NCBI GenBank assembly: GCA_964200075.2
Contig: CAXNAA020000005.1
Span: forward strand, 1 to 45,281
From: Sphacelaria rigidula
Lineage: Eukaryota > Phaeophyceae > Sphacelariales
Reading direction: 5' to 3'
DNA length: 45,281 nt
Shown here: piece after piece, positions 9,016 through 20,341 of the stretch
Layout: the number at the start of each line of letters is the position of its first letter
Numbering within the stretch: the first letter of the stretch is position 1
The notes under the pieces: model-generated
Told to the model about the DNA's origin: nothing
Seen by the model: the letters and a program-made list of their open reading frames with translations, nothing else
Database searches by the model: none
Translations under genes and position numbers: made by a program

Positions 9016-9086
9016 TTTTTATCTTTATTACAAGAATTTAATATTAAATATTAAATAACAACTGGGTTCGAATCCCATTAAAAATA
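9015..9086 (+). other. tRNA-like element (3' of the 329-aa ORF)
   Basis: It starts on the last base of the upstream TAG. Seven acceptor pairs (GTTTTTA/TAAAAAT), a short D-arm-like hairpin (TCTT/AAGA), a 5-7-5 arm (TTAAT, loop ATTAAAT, ATTAA; nominal anticodon TAA) and a T-arm at 9062-9078 with TTCGAAT. A genuine tRNA-Leu(TAA) exists at 22897, and the arms here are weak, so a decayed tRNA or processing signal is more likely than a working tRNA. Confidence 0.45.
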
Positions 9087-9150
9087 ACTCCCATGATTTC
9101 GGGTTTTACTACTTAATAACTAAAGTTGATAGAAAAAGATATTTTTATAA

Positions 9151-9384
<234 letters not shown>

Positions 9385-9390
9385 TAATTA

Positions 9391-9424
9391 AAAGAGTTAT
9401 AAGCAAACTCTCTTGCTTTTATTA
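9391..9424 (+). terminator. Possible 3' hairpin of atp9 transcript
   Basis: AGAGTT (9393-9398) can pair with AACTCT (9406-9411). Alternatively AAGCAA (9401-9406) can pair with TTGCTT (9413-9418), followed by a T-rich tract. The position at the convergent end of two transcription units suits a 3'-end or processing signal, but both stems are only 6 bp. Confidence 0.3.
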
Positions 9425-9470
9425 AAAATTTTTAATTAGATTGATAAAATAAAAAATAAAAAAGATTAAA

Positions 9471-9556
9471 ATTATAATGGGAATTGAACCCAAAAACCTA
9501 AAATTAAATATTATCTAGGGTTTACAGCATATAAAATAATAAGCAATTATATCCGT
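9471..9556 (-). other. tRNA-like element (3' of the 184-aa ORF)
   Basis: A T-arm (9477-9493, loop GTTCAAT, 3-4 bp) and an imperfect acceptor (GGATATA against TATAATT, one mismatch). A long hairpin (AAACC...GGTTT) occupies the variable-arm position. No convincing anticodon arm. It lies downstream of the last gene of the minus ribosomal-protein unit, before the convergent atp9. Confidence 0.4.
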
Positions 9557-9667
9557 ATTAATCCTCTTTATTTTTAGGTGTATTTCTTACTTTTTGTTTA
9601 TGTAAGAATTTATTATCCTCTTCTTTTATTAGAAGTATATAAGAGCATTATTTTTGTTTAAAATTAT

Positions 9668-10222
9668 TTAATTGTCCTTATTATTTTTTTGTTTTATTAC
9701 AAATAAAGTATTACATATTGTATAATTAATATTTATTGAATTAAATATTTCATTATTTTTTAAAATTCATAAGTCATTATTATTTTTAGGCATTTTTAAA
9801 AAGAATGATTTCATTTGAACAAATCATAAAGAAGTTTTTTTCTTAACTGTTAAATTAACAGAAGTTGCAATTTGTGAATTCTTTTCAAATGTTTTTAAAT
9901 GTATTGAACCAATGAATTTATTATTATCAATAGAAGTATCGCTTTTTTGTAATTTATTTATTGGATAATTCTTATTATTTTTCGGAGATTTAAAATTAAA
10001 AATAGTATTTGGTATTTTAATTGTTTTATTTTTAAAAGTTATTTCTTTCTCTTTTTTTACTTTTAATAAATCTGGAAGACTTATTTCTTTTTTTGCATTA
10101 AAAAGAGTATTTTTTTCTTTTTTTAGTATTAAATTTGATTGAATTGTTTGATAATTTTGTGCATTTAATAAATCGATTATTAAAGAAGCATTTATTTGTT
10201 TTCTAGCTAAGTTTAAATTCAT
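9668..10222 (-). CDS. Unknown basic ORF (184 aa)
   Basis: Not recognised. 184 aa with TGA as Trp at 9824-9826 and 9767-9769. It is rich in Lys, Asn and Ile, has no membrane segment and no repeats. It starts 3 nt after the stop of the 345-aa ORF and ends the rpl2-rps19-rps3-rpl16 unit. Position and composition suggest a diverged ribosomal protein, but I see no family signature. A tRNA-like element follows ~110 nt downstream. Confidence 0.65.
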
Positions 10223-10225
10223 ATA

Positions 10226-11263
10226 TTATTTTTTACAAAGAAATATCGGTTTTTTAAGACATGATTTATTAGTAAATTGAATTCTTCTTCTTTTTAAAAA
10301 TCTTCTTTTTTTTATAAATTTATGTCTTTTTACGGGAGTAGTATAGTTTAAATCTTTTATTTCTAAAGGTAAAAGGTTATTTTTATTAGAAGAATAAAAA
10401 CTTAAAAAGTTTAATTTAATATTTGTTAATTGTTCTTTTAAATTTTCTATTAAATTCTTATTTGAAATTAAAATATCTTTCATATTAGAAATTTGATTTT
10501 TTGATAAATTAATTAAATTTTCATCGACTAGTAAGGCTTTAGTGTTATTTTCAATAATAAAATTTTTGATCTTATTGAATTTATTATTTAATCTATTATT
10601 AGTTTTATTTAATTTTCTTAATTCATTTTTTATAGGAAGTACTTTTTTTCTAAAATTACTTTTTAATAATTTTTGTTCAGAACTTTCTACTTTCGATGAT
10701 AATTCATACTTTTTTTTAGCTTTTTTATATTCTTTTTTTGGTAAAAAACCAAGAATATTAGAAACTCTAATAATAAAACCGCCTATAGCTGGTCTTACAA
10801 AAGTAATTGGTAAATTATCATTTGTATTAATATATTCAATTAAATTCTTTAATGAGTCTTTAGTTTTTATAATATTACTTTTTGGAGTAGATATTAATGG
10901 AACTTTAATTCTAATTTTATCTCAAAATTTATGTCTTAAAATATACTTATTAAGTTTTACAGATGCACCGATTTTGTTATTAGGTTTTATTTTTTTAAAC
11001 TTTTTCTTTTTTGTTTCGGTTGCTTTTAACTTATTAGATTTTTTTTTATTTAATTTTTTAAACTTAAATTTTTTGTAAATCTTTTTTTGTTTACTTTTAA
11101 GAATAATATCAGAAATAGTAGAATTATCATCAATTACTTTAATTCTTTTTTCATCTTCTACGAAATCTCTTATAAAACCTTTATAATAAATTTCTTTATT
11201 AATTGCTTTTAGATTATGTAAATTGTTTTCTTTAAAATTTCAAATAAATGTTTTTTTTGTCAT
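10226..11263 (-). CDS. Unknown basic ORF (345 aa), possible S1-like segment
   Basis: 345 aa, very Lys/Asn/Ile-rich, with TGA as Trp at 10922-10924 and 11240-11242. It starts 4 nt after the rpl16 stop, so it is part of the ribosomal-protein unit. One segment, FVRPAIGGFIIRVSNILGFL (about residues 144-163) followed by PKKEY, resembles the core of an S1 RNA-binding domain (V-x-GG-x-x-V-x-x-x-x-GFLP). This suggests rps1, a gene kept in some protist mitochondrial genomes, but the rest does not align by eye. The C-terminus ends with an Arg/Lys-rich RHKFIKKRRFLKRRRIQF. A lineage-specific ribosome component is the alternative. Confidence 0.6.
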
Positions 11264-11267
11264 AAAA

Positions 11268-11687
11268 TTATAATTTGTTTATTATTTTTGTTTTAATAGG
11301 AATTTTAAATTGAGCTAATTTAAGCGCTTTTAATCCAATTAAAGCATTTGGTGTATCTATTTCACATAGAACAGTTCCACTTCTTACTTTAAAAACTCAA
11401 CGATGAACATTTCCTTTTCCTTTCCCCATTCTTACTTCAAGTGGTTTTTTAGTAACTTGAGTATTAGGAAAAATGTTTATTTTAAGTTTTCCTTTCTTTT
11501 TTATTAATTTGTTTACTGTTTGTCTTAAAGCACTTATTTGTTTTGATGTCATATGACCTGTACTAACTGCTTTTAAACTTAGTTTTCCAAATATAGATGA
11601 ATTAAAGGTATATACTTTATTTATTGTATTTAGTTTTTTACCTTTTTGTTTTTTTCTAAATTTTCATTTTTTTGGTGTAAATAACAT
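11268..11687 (-). CDS. rpl16: Ribosomal protein L16
   Basis: Large-subunit protein contacting A-site tRNA. 139 aa, standard length. Motifs: MLFTPKKWKFRKKQKGK at the N-terminus, GKLSLKAVSTGHMTSKQISA (about 34-53) for the family's FGxxGLxAxxxGxxTxxQIEA, then RMGKGKGNVHRWVFKVRSGT (the MGKGKGxxxxWVAxVxPG motif). It is followed 4 nt later by the 345-aa ORF and starts 8 nt after the rps3 stop. Confidence 0.95.
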
Positions 11688-11695
11688 AAATTAGT

Positions 11696-13171
11696 TTATT
11701 CTTTCTTTTTTGAAACTTTTGGTTCCTTAGTTATCTCTTTTTTTAATAACTTTTCATCTTTAGATTTAGATGATGCTTTTTTAACTATTTTATCTGCTTT
11801 TTTTACTTTAGTAGATTTAGAAGTTGCTTTCTTCTTTTTTGATTTAGTAACAATACTATTTGCTTTGTATTGTAAAATTACATTTTTAATTGCAAGATTT
11901 TTTGTTCCAACAAATTTTTTACTTTTTTTTAGCTTAATCGAAGTGTTTCTTGTAATAGAAGGACTTTTTTTTGGAATATAAAATTTTACATTATCTGCAT
12001 TTTCTTTAATTTCAATTAATTTACGTTTTAAAGCGGTAATTTTATTAATTGCTTTTAATTTTTTTACTTTATTCGCTTTAGTCATTCTTTTCTTCTTTTT
12101 TGCTAATAAAGGAACTTTCTCATTAGTTAAATCTATCTTTTTCTCCGCTTTTTTATTTTTTATTGCAGAAAAAAGCTTAGTATTTAATTTTTTTAAAAGT
12201 ATTTTAGTTTGTGGAAGAGATAACTTTTTATTTTGTTTTCAAGTTTTCTTTTTTAATTTTTTATTTTTACTATTATCTTTATCAATTTCTTTTTGAGTTT
12301 TAATATAATTTGCTCATAAAGAAAGTCCAAAACAACCATATAAAGTATTAATATGAATTTTACTTAAATCATTTTTTGAACATAAAGTTTGTATTCCAAT
12401 AGCACCTACAGAAAGTTTAAAAGAATTTGAACGTAATTTACCTTTGATTTTTCCATTTAGTAGTAATTTAATACCTTTTACTTTTGATCTTGGTAAACTA
12501 ATTACAACATTTAATACAGTTTTAATAAATGTAAAAAATTTACTATGTGATCTTTTAGGTAAAAAACGAAAAATAGTACCTATAATATTACAAAAAGTTT
12601 CAAGATTTATTTTTTTTGTAGCAAATAAAGAAGTTAATTTAATAAAATCATAAAATAAATTAAAACGTCTAGAAAAAAGAGGTTTTTTAAATTTTCTTAG
12701 TTCTTTATAAATAAGTAATTTTAAACCTAAAATTTCATGTTTGTTAATTAAATGAATTTTTACATTAACTAAATTACTTTTTAGCATTGTTTTTAAGACT
12801 TTAACAACAGTTTTATAGTTACCCTTTTTTTTTAAAATTGCTTTTTTTCTACCTTTATAAGTTCTTTTTAAAAAGTTACGTCTTCCTTTAGTTTGTTGTA
12901 AAGCAAGTTTTCTTTTTACTTGTTGAATATTTTTAACTTTTTTTTTGTATTTTGCAATTTTTTGAGTTTTGAAAAAAACATCTAATGCAACATTAGTATG
13001 TTCGTTAGATATTGTTGTTGTATGTGAAGTAATAATAACACCTTTTTTATCAAAACATTTTTTTAAAACATTGATAAAACTGGTAGTTTCTCACATTTGT
13101 TTTGCATTAAATGAAGTATTTAAATTTTCATTATTTTTTCTTAAAGTTAAAAGATTAGATTTTTGTCCCAT
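11696..13171 (-). CDS. rps3: Ribosomal protein S3 with long insertions
   Basis: Small-subunit head protein at the mRNA entry side. The frame from 13171 to 11696 is open for 491 aa when TGA is Trp. It starts with MGQKSNLLTLR, the rps3 MGQKxxPxGxR start. The central part holds FCNIIGTIFRFLPKRSHSKF and ISLPRSKVKGIKLLLNGKIKG, matching the KG-I-x-G-R-L-x-G region near the S3 C-terminal domain, and ALGxxG-like KLSVGAIGIQTL. About 200 C-terminal residues are Lys-rich and unalignable by eye; bacterial S3 is ~230 aa. It lies between rps19 and rpl16, as in the bacterial S10 operon. Confidence 0.88.
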
Positions 13172-13184
13172 AAATTATAATTTT

Positions 13185-13454
13185 TTATTTTTTTTTAGCT
13201 TTTGCTTTAATTTTGTTTTCTTTTTTTGTAAAAGTTTTTGTATATGCAAATTGTCCAAACTTAAATCCTACTTTTTCACGTGATATATATGATTTTATAA
13301 AGGTTTTACCATTATGAATATATACTGGTTGGCCAATAAGAGTAGCTGGAATAGCACTATTACGTGTTCATATTAATTTTTTATTTCTATTTAAAAACTT
13401 CTTATTTAATAAAAAGTTATAAATGAATTTTCCTTTTCAAATTGATCTTGTCAT
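13185..13454 (-). CDS. rps19: Ribosomal protein S19
   Basis: Small-subunit head protein partnering S13. 89 aa. MTRSIWKGKFI, then TRNSAIPATLIGQPVYIHNG and SREKVGFKFGQFAYTKTF match the S19 RxSxIxPxxxGxxxxVHNGKxxxxVxIxxxMVGHKLGEFAxTR signature. Trp positions use TGA. It starts 4 nt after the rpl2 stop and ends 13 nt before rps3. Confidence 0.95.
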
Positions 13455-13458
13455 AAAT

Positions 13459-14256
13459 TTATTTTCTTTTTCTTAAATGATATCCCGCTTTTGTAGGTAA
13501 TCCTCAAGGTGTAACAGGTGGTTTACCACCATTTGATCTACCACCATGTGGATGATCAACTGGATTCATTGCAATACCTCTAACAGTAGGTCTTTTACCT
13601 AATTTTCTATTAATTCCAGCTTTACCTATTATAGTAAGATTACTTTGGGTATTTGAAATTATACCAATTGTTGCATAATTATTAACACTAACTTCTATAA
13701 TTTTTTTTGAAGGAAGTTTTATTTTAGCTGTTTCAAAACCACGTTGAACAATTTGTCCATAAGTACCAGCAGATCTGATATATTTTGGTTTTATAGAATT
13801 TTTTAAAGTTAAATTATGAATTAATGTTCCAGTAGGTATATTATTTATTTTAGTTCTATAACCTAATTTTATATCTTCATTTATTTCATTCGATTCTTTT
13901 AATAATGTTCCGGGAAAAATAGAATCTGGGGCAGTATTAAAAAAAAATTTCTTTTTATTCAATTCAAAATTTAAATTAATAAAAGAATTTCTATTTGGAT
14001 CATAACAATTAGCAAGAACAAGAGAATTTGTTTCTTCATTTTTTTCTGTAGAAAATACATTTCTATATAAGTTTTTAACTCCACCTCCTTTATGTCAAAC
14101 TGTTATTCTACCATTAATAGAGCTTCTTCCGTTAGATTTTTTATTTTTAATTAGAATAGATTTAATAAGTTTATTATTTTTTGATAATAAGTTTTTTTGT
14201 ATTTTTACAATATGTCTAACACCATTTGATGTAGGTTTTAATCTTTTTAATTTCAT
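13459..14256 (-). CDS. rpl2: Ribosomal protein L2
   Basis: Core large-subunit protein needed for peptidyl transfer. 265 aa with TGA Trp at 13504-13506 and 14095-14097. N-terminal KLKRLKPTSNGVRH matches the family's xKPxTPGxR start, then GRSSINGRITVWHKGGGVK (GRNNxGRITxRHKGGGHK), and the C-terminal SAGTYGQIV...RGIAMNPVDHPHGG signature with the catalytic-site His; the end is GLPTKAGYHLRK. First gene of the minus S10-like unit. Only 31 nt separate it from the divergent tRNA-Glu, and no clear promoter motif is visible there. Confidence 0.97.
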
Positions 14257-14287
14257 ATTTAATTTATAAAAGTATAATATACTAAAC

Positions 14288-14359
14288 ACACCCTTCGTCT
14301 AGCGGTTAGGACGTTGCCTTTTCACGGCAAAAATATGGGTTCGATTCCCATAGGGTGTA
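14288..14359 (+). tRNA. trnE: tRNA-Glu (TTC)
   Basis: Full cloverleaf. Acceptor ACACCCT/AGGGTGT, anticodon loop TTTTCAC giving TTC, T-arm ATGGGTTCGATTCCCAT. First gene of the long plus unit and divergent from rpl2. Confidence 0.95.
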
Positions 14360-14408
14360 TAAAAAAATGCTTATTAATATATAAGTAAAACATCAAATAT
14401 ATAAAAAT

Positions 14409-15935
14409 ATGGATATTATTATTTTAAAATCATTTATACCTGAAATCTTTTTATCAATGTCAATATTATTTCAATTAATATATAATATCAAGATAATAAA
14501 TATATTTAAATATAATTTTCCTATTATAGATAAAGAAGTTTTTTATCAAACCTTTTTTATTTTAATAAGTTTATTTTTTATTTATAGTAATTTAAAAATA
14601 GAAGGGTACTTTTCTAACTTTCTATTTATAAATGATAAAAGTATTGTATATATGAAAATGGCAATGCTAATTGCTTGTTTTTTTATATTACATGTAATAT
14701 TACAAACTTTTATTTTACAATCTTTAAATTTCTTTGAATATTTTATTATATTTTTATTATCAATATTATCTTTATTGTTATTAATTAGCTCTTCTGATTT
14801 AATTTCTTTTTATTTAGTAATTGAAATGCAATCACTTTGTTTTTACATTTTAGCAAGTTTTAAACGAGATTCTTCTTTTTCTACTGAAGCCGGATTAAAA
14901 TATTTCATTTCTGGTGCTTTTATTTCTGGAGTTTTCTTATATGGAAGTAGTTTATTATATGGTTGTTTAGGTACTTTAAATTTTAATGCGTTAAGTTTAT
15001 TATTAGCTTTTCCTTTAGAGTCTTTTACCGAATTACATTTCTTTGTTTTTATTGGTTCTTTATGTGTAACTGCAACTTTATTATTTAAAATTGCTTGTGC
15101 ACCTTTCCATTTTTGAGCACCTGATGTTTATGAAGGATCACCATTAAGTTCTACTATTATATTTTCAGTAATACCAAAAATTTCAGTAGTTTACTTCTTT
15201 ATTAAATGAATTCTTGCTTTAGGAACCGCTATGGTTGATCTACAAGGATTACTATTATGATGTGGATTATTATCTGCACTAGTAGGAACTTTTTATGCTT
15301 TAAGCCAAAAAAGACTAAAAAAACTAATTATATATAGTTCAATCGCTCAAATAGGATTTATTGTTGCTGGTCTTTCTTTAAATACTTTAGGAGGAAATGT
15401 TGCAGTTTTATTCTTTCTTTTTATGTATGTTATTACATCTATCTTAATTTGAAGCCACTTCGCGTTATTTTATAACTTTCAAAGTCAAATTAATGAATTT
15501 GAAAATAAACCTTCTACCTCAATGTTTATTTCTAGTTTAACCAATTTTTTCCAATTTAATAAATTATGAGCATTCTCTTTTGTAATTATCTTTTTTTCAA
15601 TTGGAGGTATACCACCTTTAACTGGATTTCTATCAAAAATCTGAATTGTATCAGAAATAGTTAACACTAATAATAGTATTGCGGCGGCTTTATTAGTTAT
15701 CATAAGTGCAGCTTCTGTTTTTTATTATATCAGAATGATAAAAATGATGTACTTCGAACCCAAAAATATAGAAAAAAATTATGAAAAATTTCAAATTATT
15801 TTTCATACAGCGTTTTTAGATAATATTTATGTTATTTTTGCATTCTTATTATTCTTATTACTAATTATATTTTTTTGCCCAACCATGCCATTACTAGTTT
15901 GTCAATATTTAGTATTAACTATGTCTAGTTTTTAA
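14409..15935 (+). CDS. nad2: NADH dehydrogenase subunit 2
   Basis: Antiporter-like proton-pumping subunit of complex I. 508 aa with about 14 membrane segments. The core is clear: [65 protein letters not shown] (residues ~228-247, the family's KxxxxPFHxWxPDVYEG motif with Lys) and GGIPPLTGFLSK (~399-410). TGA supplies Trp throughout. It follows tRNA-Glu by 49 nt and precedes nad9 by 22 nt. Confidence 0.97.
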
Positions 15936-15957
15936 TAAAAATATATATATATAAAAT

Positions 15958-16500
15958 ATGAAAACAAAAAATTTAATAAAAATGAATGAAGTTTTTCCAA
16001 TTATTAGATCTTTTTCTCCTGGAAATGAAGACACAATAATTGTATCTCATGCAAATCTATTATTTTCTTTAAAATGTTTAAAATTACATATTAATTATCA
16101 ATACAAATTATTATCTTGTATTTCTGGTGTTGATTTTATTAATTGTAAATACCGTTTTGGTGTTATTTATGATATTTTAAGTTTAACTAATAATAATAGA
16201 TTACGTGTTAAAGTATTTGTTAATGAAATAACTCCTGTTGATTCTGCTATAAATATTTATATTAATAGTAACTGATGAGAAAGAGAAATTTGAGATATGT
16301 ATGGAATTTATTTTAATAATAATCCAGACTTAAGAAGAATATTAACTGATTACGGTTTTGAAGGTTATCCAATGAGAAAGGATTTTCCTTTATCTGGTTA
16401 TATCGAATTGAGATATGATCAAGGTAAAAAAAGAATTGTATTAAAGCCTTTAGAGCTTCCTCAAGAATTTCGAACTTTTAATTTTGAAATGCCTTGATAG
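15958..16500 (+). CDS. nad9: NADH dehydrogenase subunit 9 (30 kDa)
   Basis: Peripheral-arm subunit of complex I. 180 aa. The 30-kDa signature is intact: [20 protein letters not shown] (about 104-123) and [24 protein letters not shown] (~126-149). The WW and final W are TGA codons, and the gene ends CCT TGA TAG, so the stop is TAG at 16498-16500. It lies in the classic nad9-nad7 order with a 23-nt spacer. Confidence 0.97.
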
Positions 16501-16523
16501 TAATTAAAAAAAAAATAAAAAAT

Positions 16524-17720
16524 ATGATCTTAAAAAAAAGAGAACTTAATAAAGAATTAAAAAATTTTACTATTAATTTCGGTCCTCAACATCCAGCTGC
16601 TCATGGAGTTCTACGTTTAATCTTAGAATTAGATGGAGAAGTTGTAATTCGCGCTGATCCACATATCGGTTTATTACATAGAGGAACAGAAAAATTAATA
16701 GAATATAAAACTTATTTACAAGCATTGCCATATTTTGATAGATTAGATTATGTATCTATGATGGCACAAGAACATACTTATTCTTTAGCTGTAGAAAAAA
16801 TAGGTAATATCCAAGTTCCTTATCGTGCAAAAGTTATTCGTGTAATATTTGCTGAAATAACTCGTATTTTAAATCATCTACTTGCTGTTGGTTGTCATGC
16901 AATGGATGTTGGAGCTATGACCCCATTCTTATGAGCGTTTGAGGAACGTGAAAAATTAATGGAATTTTATGAGCGCGTTTCGGGTGCAAGAATGCATGCT
17001 GCTTATATTAGACCTGGAGGTGTAAGTGCAGATATACCTGCTGGGTTTTTAGATGATTTATATATCTTTATAGATCAATTTAATTTAAGAATTGATGAAA
17101 TTGAGGAAATGCTTACCGGTAACCGTATATGAAAAGAAAGATTAGTAGATATCGGGGTTGTAAGCGCTCAAAAAGCAGTAGATTGAGGATTTAGTGGTGT
17201 TATGTTACGTGGATCAGGAGTTCCTTGAGATCTTAGAAAATCACAACCATATGAAATCTATTCAGATATCAATTTTGATATTCCAGTAGGTAGTGAAGGA
17301 GATTGTTATGATCGTTATTTAGTAAGAATTGAAGAAATGCGTCAATCTTTAGTTATTCTTGAACAAGCTATTAATTTTATGACTCCTGGACCTATTAAAA
17401 CAAATGATTATAAAGTATGTGCACCTTCTCGTTTAGAAATGAAAAATTCTATGGAAACTGTAATACATCACTTTAAATTCTTTACCGAAGGTATTATTTT
17501 ACCAAAAGGAGAAACTTATACTGCTACTGAAGCACCTAAAGGAGAATTCGGAGTATATTTAATCTCTGATAATACCGAAAAACCCTATAGATGTAAAATT
17601 AAAGCACCCGGATTTGGTCATCTACAAGCTTTAAATGAAATGTCAAGAGGTCATATGATCGCTGATGTTGTTACTATAATAGGTACCCAAGATATTGTTT
17701 TTGGGGAAATAGACCGATAA
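16524..17720 (+). CDS. nad7: NADH dehydrogenase subunit 7 (49 kDa)
   Basis: Peripheral-arm subunit next to the quinone site. 398 aa. Motifs: [20 protein letters not shown] (~16-35), [12 protein letters not shown] (~45-56), [16 protein letters not shown] (~150-165) and the final [10 protein letters not shown] chose the ATG at 16524 because it gives the usual N-terminal length; an in-frame reading 30 nt upstream would overlap nad9. Trp codons are TGA. Confidence 0.97.
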
Positions 17721-17736
17721 AACCAAAACAAAATTT

Positions 17737-19476
17737 ATGAATTTACTTGATATTATTAATGATTTTGGGATATTTTCATTTATTACTATGGTAATAAAAA
17801 TATCTTTTCTAATCTTACCAATATATTTACAAAATATTTTTTTTTTAGCAACAACTACTTATATATTAATATTACTTTGAACTTTTTTAAAATGAGTATA
17901 TTTCCTTTATAATAGTCATCCTTATAACCGTATTATGTTTACAGCAGGAGCGATATTTATATTATCTGATATAATTATCAATCAAATAGAACATATCTAT
18001 TTATCTTATTTCTTCTTTATATTAATAGCCGGTATCTTATTATTAATTTTATGTAAAGATTTAAATGTATTACGTTATATATCATTTGTTGTATCAGGAA
18101 GTGTATTATTATTATCAATTAAATTATTAAAAGCATTTAATCCAAAATTAAAAATTTTTCAATCTAATATAGATGGAGAAATATCTACCAAATTCCAATC
18201 ATTTACTAATTATGAATGAGGTTTTGATTTTATCAATTTAGGCTACTCTTTTGGAATTGATGGATTATCTATCTATTTTATTGTATTAACTTGTTTATTA
18301 ATTTTTCTTTGTATTTTATTTATTTGAAATGATAAAAACTTTAAAGAATATGCATTAACTTTAATAATAATAGAATTATTCTTATTTATTATTTTTTCTG
18401 TTTTAGACCTTTTCCTTTTTTATATTTTCTTTGAAGCCATTTTAATACCTATGTATTTATTAATTGGGGTATGAGGTTCTAGAGAAAGAAAAATTCGTGC
18501 AGTATATTTATTCTTTTTTTATACTTTTTGTGGTTCTATTTTATTTCTTATTGCAATATTATACATTTATTCTATTACTGGAACCTTAAATTTAGAATAT
18601 TTATTAGCATTTAATTTTAGTATTACTGATCAAAAAATATTATGATTATGTTGTTTCTTATCTTTTGCCTCTAAAATACCAATGTTCCCTTTTCATATTT
18701 GATTGCCAGAAGCGCATGTTGAAGCACCTACTGTAGGTTCGGTTTTACTTGCTGGTATTTTATTAAAACTTGGTGTATATGGTTTCTTAAGATTTAGTAT
18801 TACTTTATTCCCTGATGCTTCTATTTTCTTTTCACCTTTTGTATATTTATTATCTATTATAGGTGTTTTATATGCTTCAATGAGTGCTATTAGACAAACT
18901 GATTTAAAAAGAATTATTGCTTATTCTTCTGTTGCCCATATGAATTTAGTAACCTTAGGTATCTTTTCTTTCAATGTTATTGGAATTGAAGGAGCAATTT
19001 TACAAAGTATTAGTCATGGTTTTGTTTCAGGAGGAATGTTCCTTTTAATTGGAGTTTTATATAATCGTTATCATTCAAGATTTTTATATTATTATGGAGG
19101 TTTAGTACAAATGATGCCGATATATGCAATCTTCTTCTTAATTTTTACTTTCGCAAATATTGCAATTCCTGGAACTAGTAGTTTCGTTGGTGAATTTTTA
19201 ATTTTAGCTGGAATTTTTAAAACTAATGTTGTTACCGCAATTATAAGTGCTTTAGGAGTTATTTTATGTGGTGCTTATTCTTTATGATTATATAATAGAG
19301 TTATATTTGGAAATTTAAAAATTGATTATACTATTAAATTTAAAGATATGGATTTAAAAGAATTTATTGTTTTAGCTCCGTTATTTGTATTGATCTTTGT
19401 TATGGGAATTTATCCTACACTTTTTTCTTCTTATATTAAAATATTCTCAGCTAGTTTATCTTTTGTAACAGTATAA
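17737..19476 (+). CDS. nad4: NADH dehydrogenase subunit 4
   Basis: Antiporter-like proton-pumping subunit of complex I. 579 aa, longer than the usual ~490 because of ~100 extra N-terminal residues with additional membrane segments. The core includes FEAILIPMYLLIGVWGSRER (~245-264), PFHIWLPEAHVEAPTVGSVL (~317-336, functional Glu/His region), SSVAHMNLVTLG and SHGFVSGGMFLLIGVLY. It is 16 nt after nad7 and 9 nt before rpl5. Confidence 0.96.
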
Positions 19477-19485
19477 ATAAAATTT

Positions 19486-20100
19486 ATGAATGTTAAAAAT
19501 TATACCATGTCATCATCAAATTATTTATTAAATTATGATTTAATTAATAAATATAATATGAAAAATGTTTACAAATTTCCAAAAGTAAAAACATTAAGAT
19601 TAAAATTATACTCTGAAGATCTAAAAAAAGGTTTCATTAACACCATATCTAAAAATGAACTAGAAATTATGTATAGTAGAGTTTACCTTATATTATACGT
19701 TTTATTAAGCTTTTTTCCAAAAATTACAGTAAATACCAAAAGAATTTTTAAAAAAAGAGGTTCTAATTTAGATGATGATAGTTTATCTTTTGAAGTAACT
19801 ATCAGAAACAAAAAATACATTAATGCCTTTTTATACAAACTATCCGTAGAAACCGCATTTAGAAAAAAAAACATAGACAACCTTGCTCTATCTAAAATAT
19901 CAACACAACAGAATAGTATTTTTAGTTTAAATACTAATATCCCTTTATCTCAATTTTCTGAGGTTCACGAATTTTTTGAATTATTTTATAATGATGTTAA
20001 TCTAGATCATTTTCCTTTACGTTCAAATATTATATATACTAATATGATACATAATGTTAAAGTACAAAATTTATTAAAACATTCTTCTTTTTTTGGATAA
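19486..20100 (+). CDS. rpl5: Probable ribosomal protein L5
   Basis: 204 aa, in range for L5. Support is moderate. NVYKFPKVKTLRLKLYSE (about 27-44) fits the L5 N-terminus (N-x-x-x-I-P-x-I-x-K-I-x-L-N). KITVNTKRIFKKRGSNL and SFEVTIRNKKYINAFLYKLS (~75-120) fit the L5 core (PxxTxxKKSxxxFKxRxG...xKVTLRGxxMYxFLxxL), and the C-terminus can fit the end region. L5 is otherwise missing from a set that holds rps14, rpl14, rps8 and rpl6. It lies between nad4 and the repeat before the tRNA cluster, outside a ribosomal operon. Confidence 0.55.
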   Translation: MNVKNYTMSSSNYLLNYDLINKYNMKNVYKFPKVKTLRLKLYSEDLKKGFINTISKNELEIMYSRVYLILYVLLSFFPKITVNTKRIFKKRGSNLDDDSLSFEVTIRNKKYINAFLYKLSVETAFRKKNIDNLALSKISTQQNSIFSLNTNIPLSQFSEVHEFFELFYNDVNLDHFPLRSNIIYTNMIHNVKVQNLLKHSSFFG

Positions 20101-20300
20101 AATATATTGCAAATTTAATTCATAAGGTACCCCCCTTTACTATTTTTTTAAAGAGAAAAACAAGCAATAAACAGCTGTTTTTAAAAACGAAAAAAGCAGG
20201 ATTAATCCCCGTTTTTTTATAAAAGAATAATTTTTGCTAATTTTATTAATTTTTTTATTAAAATAAAAAAAGAATGGTTAGTTGCTGTAATTTAAGAAAA
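20101..20300. repeat. GGTACC repeat module before the tRNA cluster
   Basis: AAGGTACCCCCCTTTACTAT begins near 20124 (GGTACC 20126-20131), followed by T/A-rich DNA with GCAATAAACAGCTGTTTTT and GCAGGATTAATCCCCG, and GGTTAGTTGCTGTAA near 20276. This is the same module type as at 710-885, 27394-27568, 28.0-29.24 kb and 43.5-43.73 kb. No gene is present. Confidence 0.7.
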
Positions 20301-20301
20301 A

Positions 20302-20330
20302 AGTTACAAATGTAATTATTAAAAGAAAAA
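20302..20330 (+). promoter_or_regulatory. Putative promoter for the tRNA-Ile to nad5 unit
   Basis: AGTTACAAATGTAATTATT followed by AAAAGAAAAA, ending 11 nt before tRNA-Ile(CAT). It matches the recurrent motif in the orientation of the downstream genes. Confidence 0.45.
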
Positions 20331-20341
20331 ACTAAAATTTA

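Noticed and set aside
10542-11078. 178-aa hydrophobic open frame on the plus strand
   Set aside because: It is the antisense of the 345-aa ORF; AT-rich Lys/Asn-coding DNA gives Phe/Leu-rich antisense frames. Similar cases were rejected at 2950-3291, 12444-12653 and 12969-13283.
16494-16524. Earlier in-frame start for nad7
   Set aside because: It would overlap the TGA-TAG end of nad9 and add residues that do not match the family; the ATG at 16524 gives the usual N-terminus.
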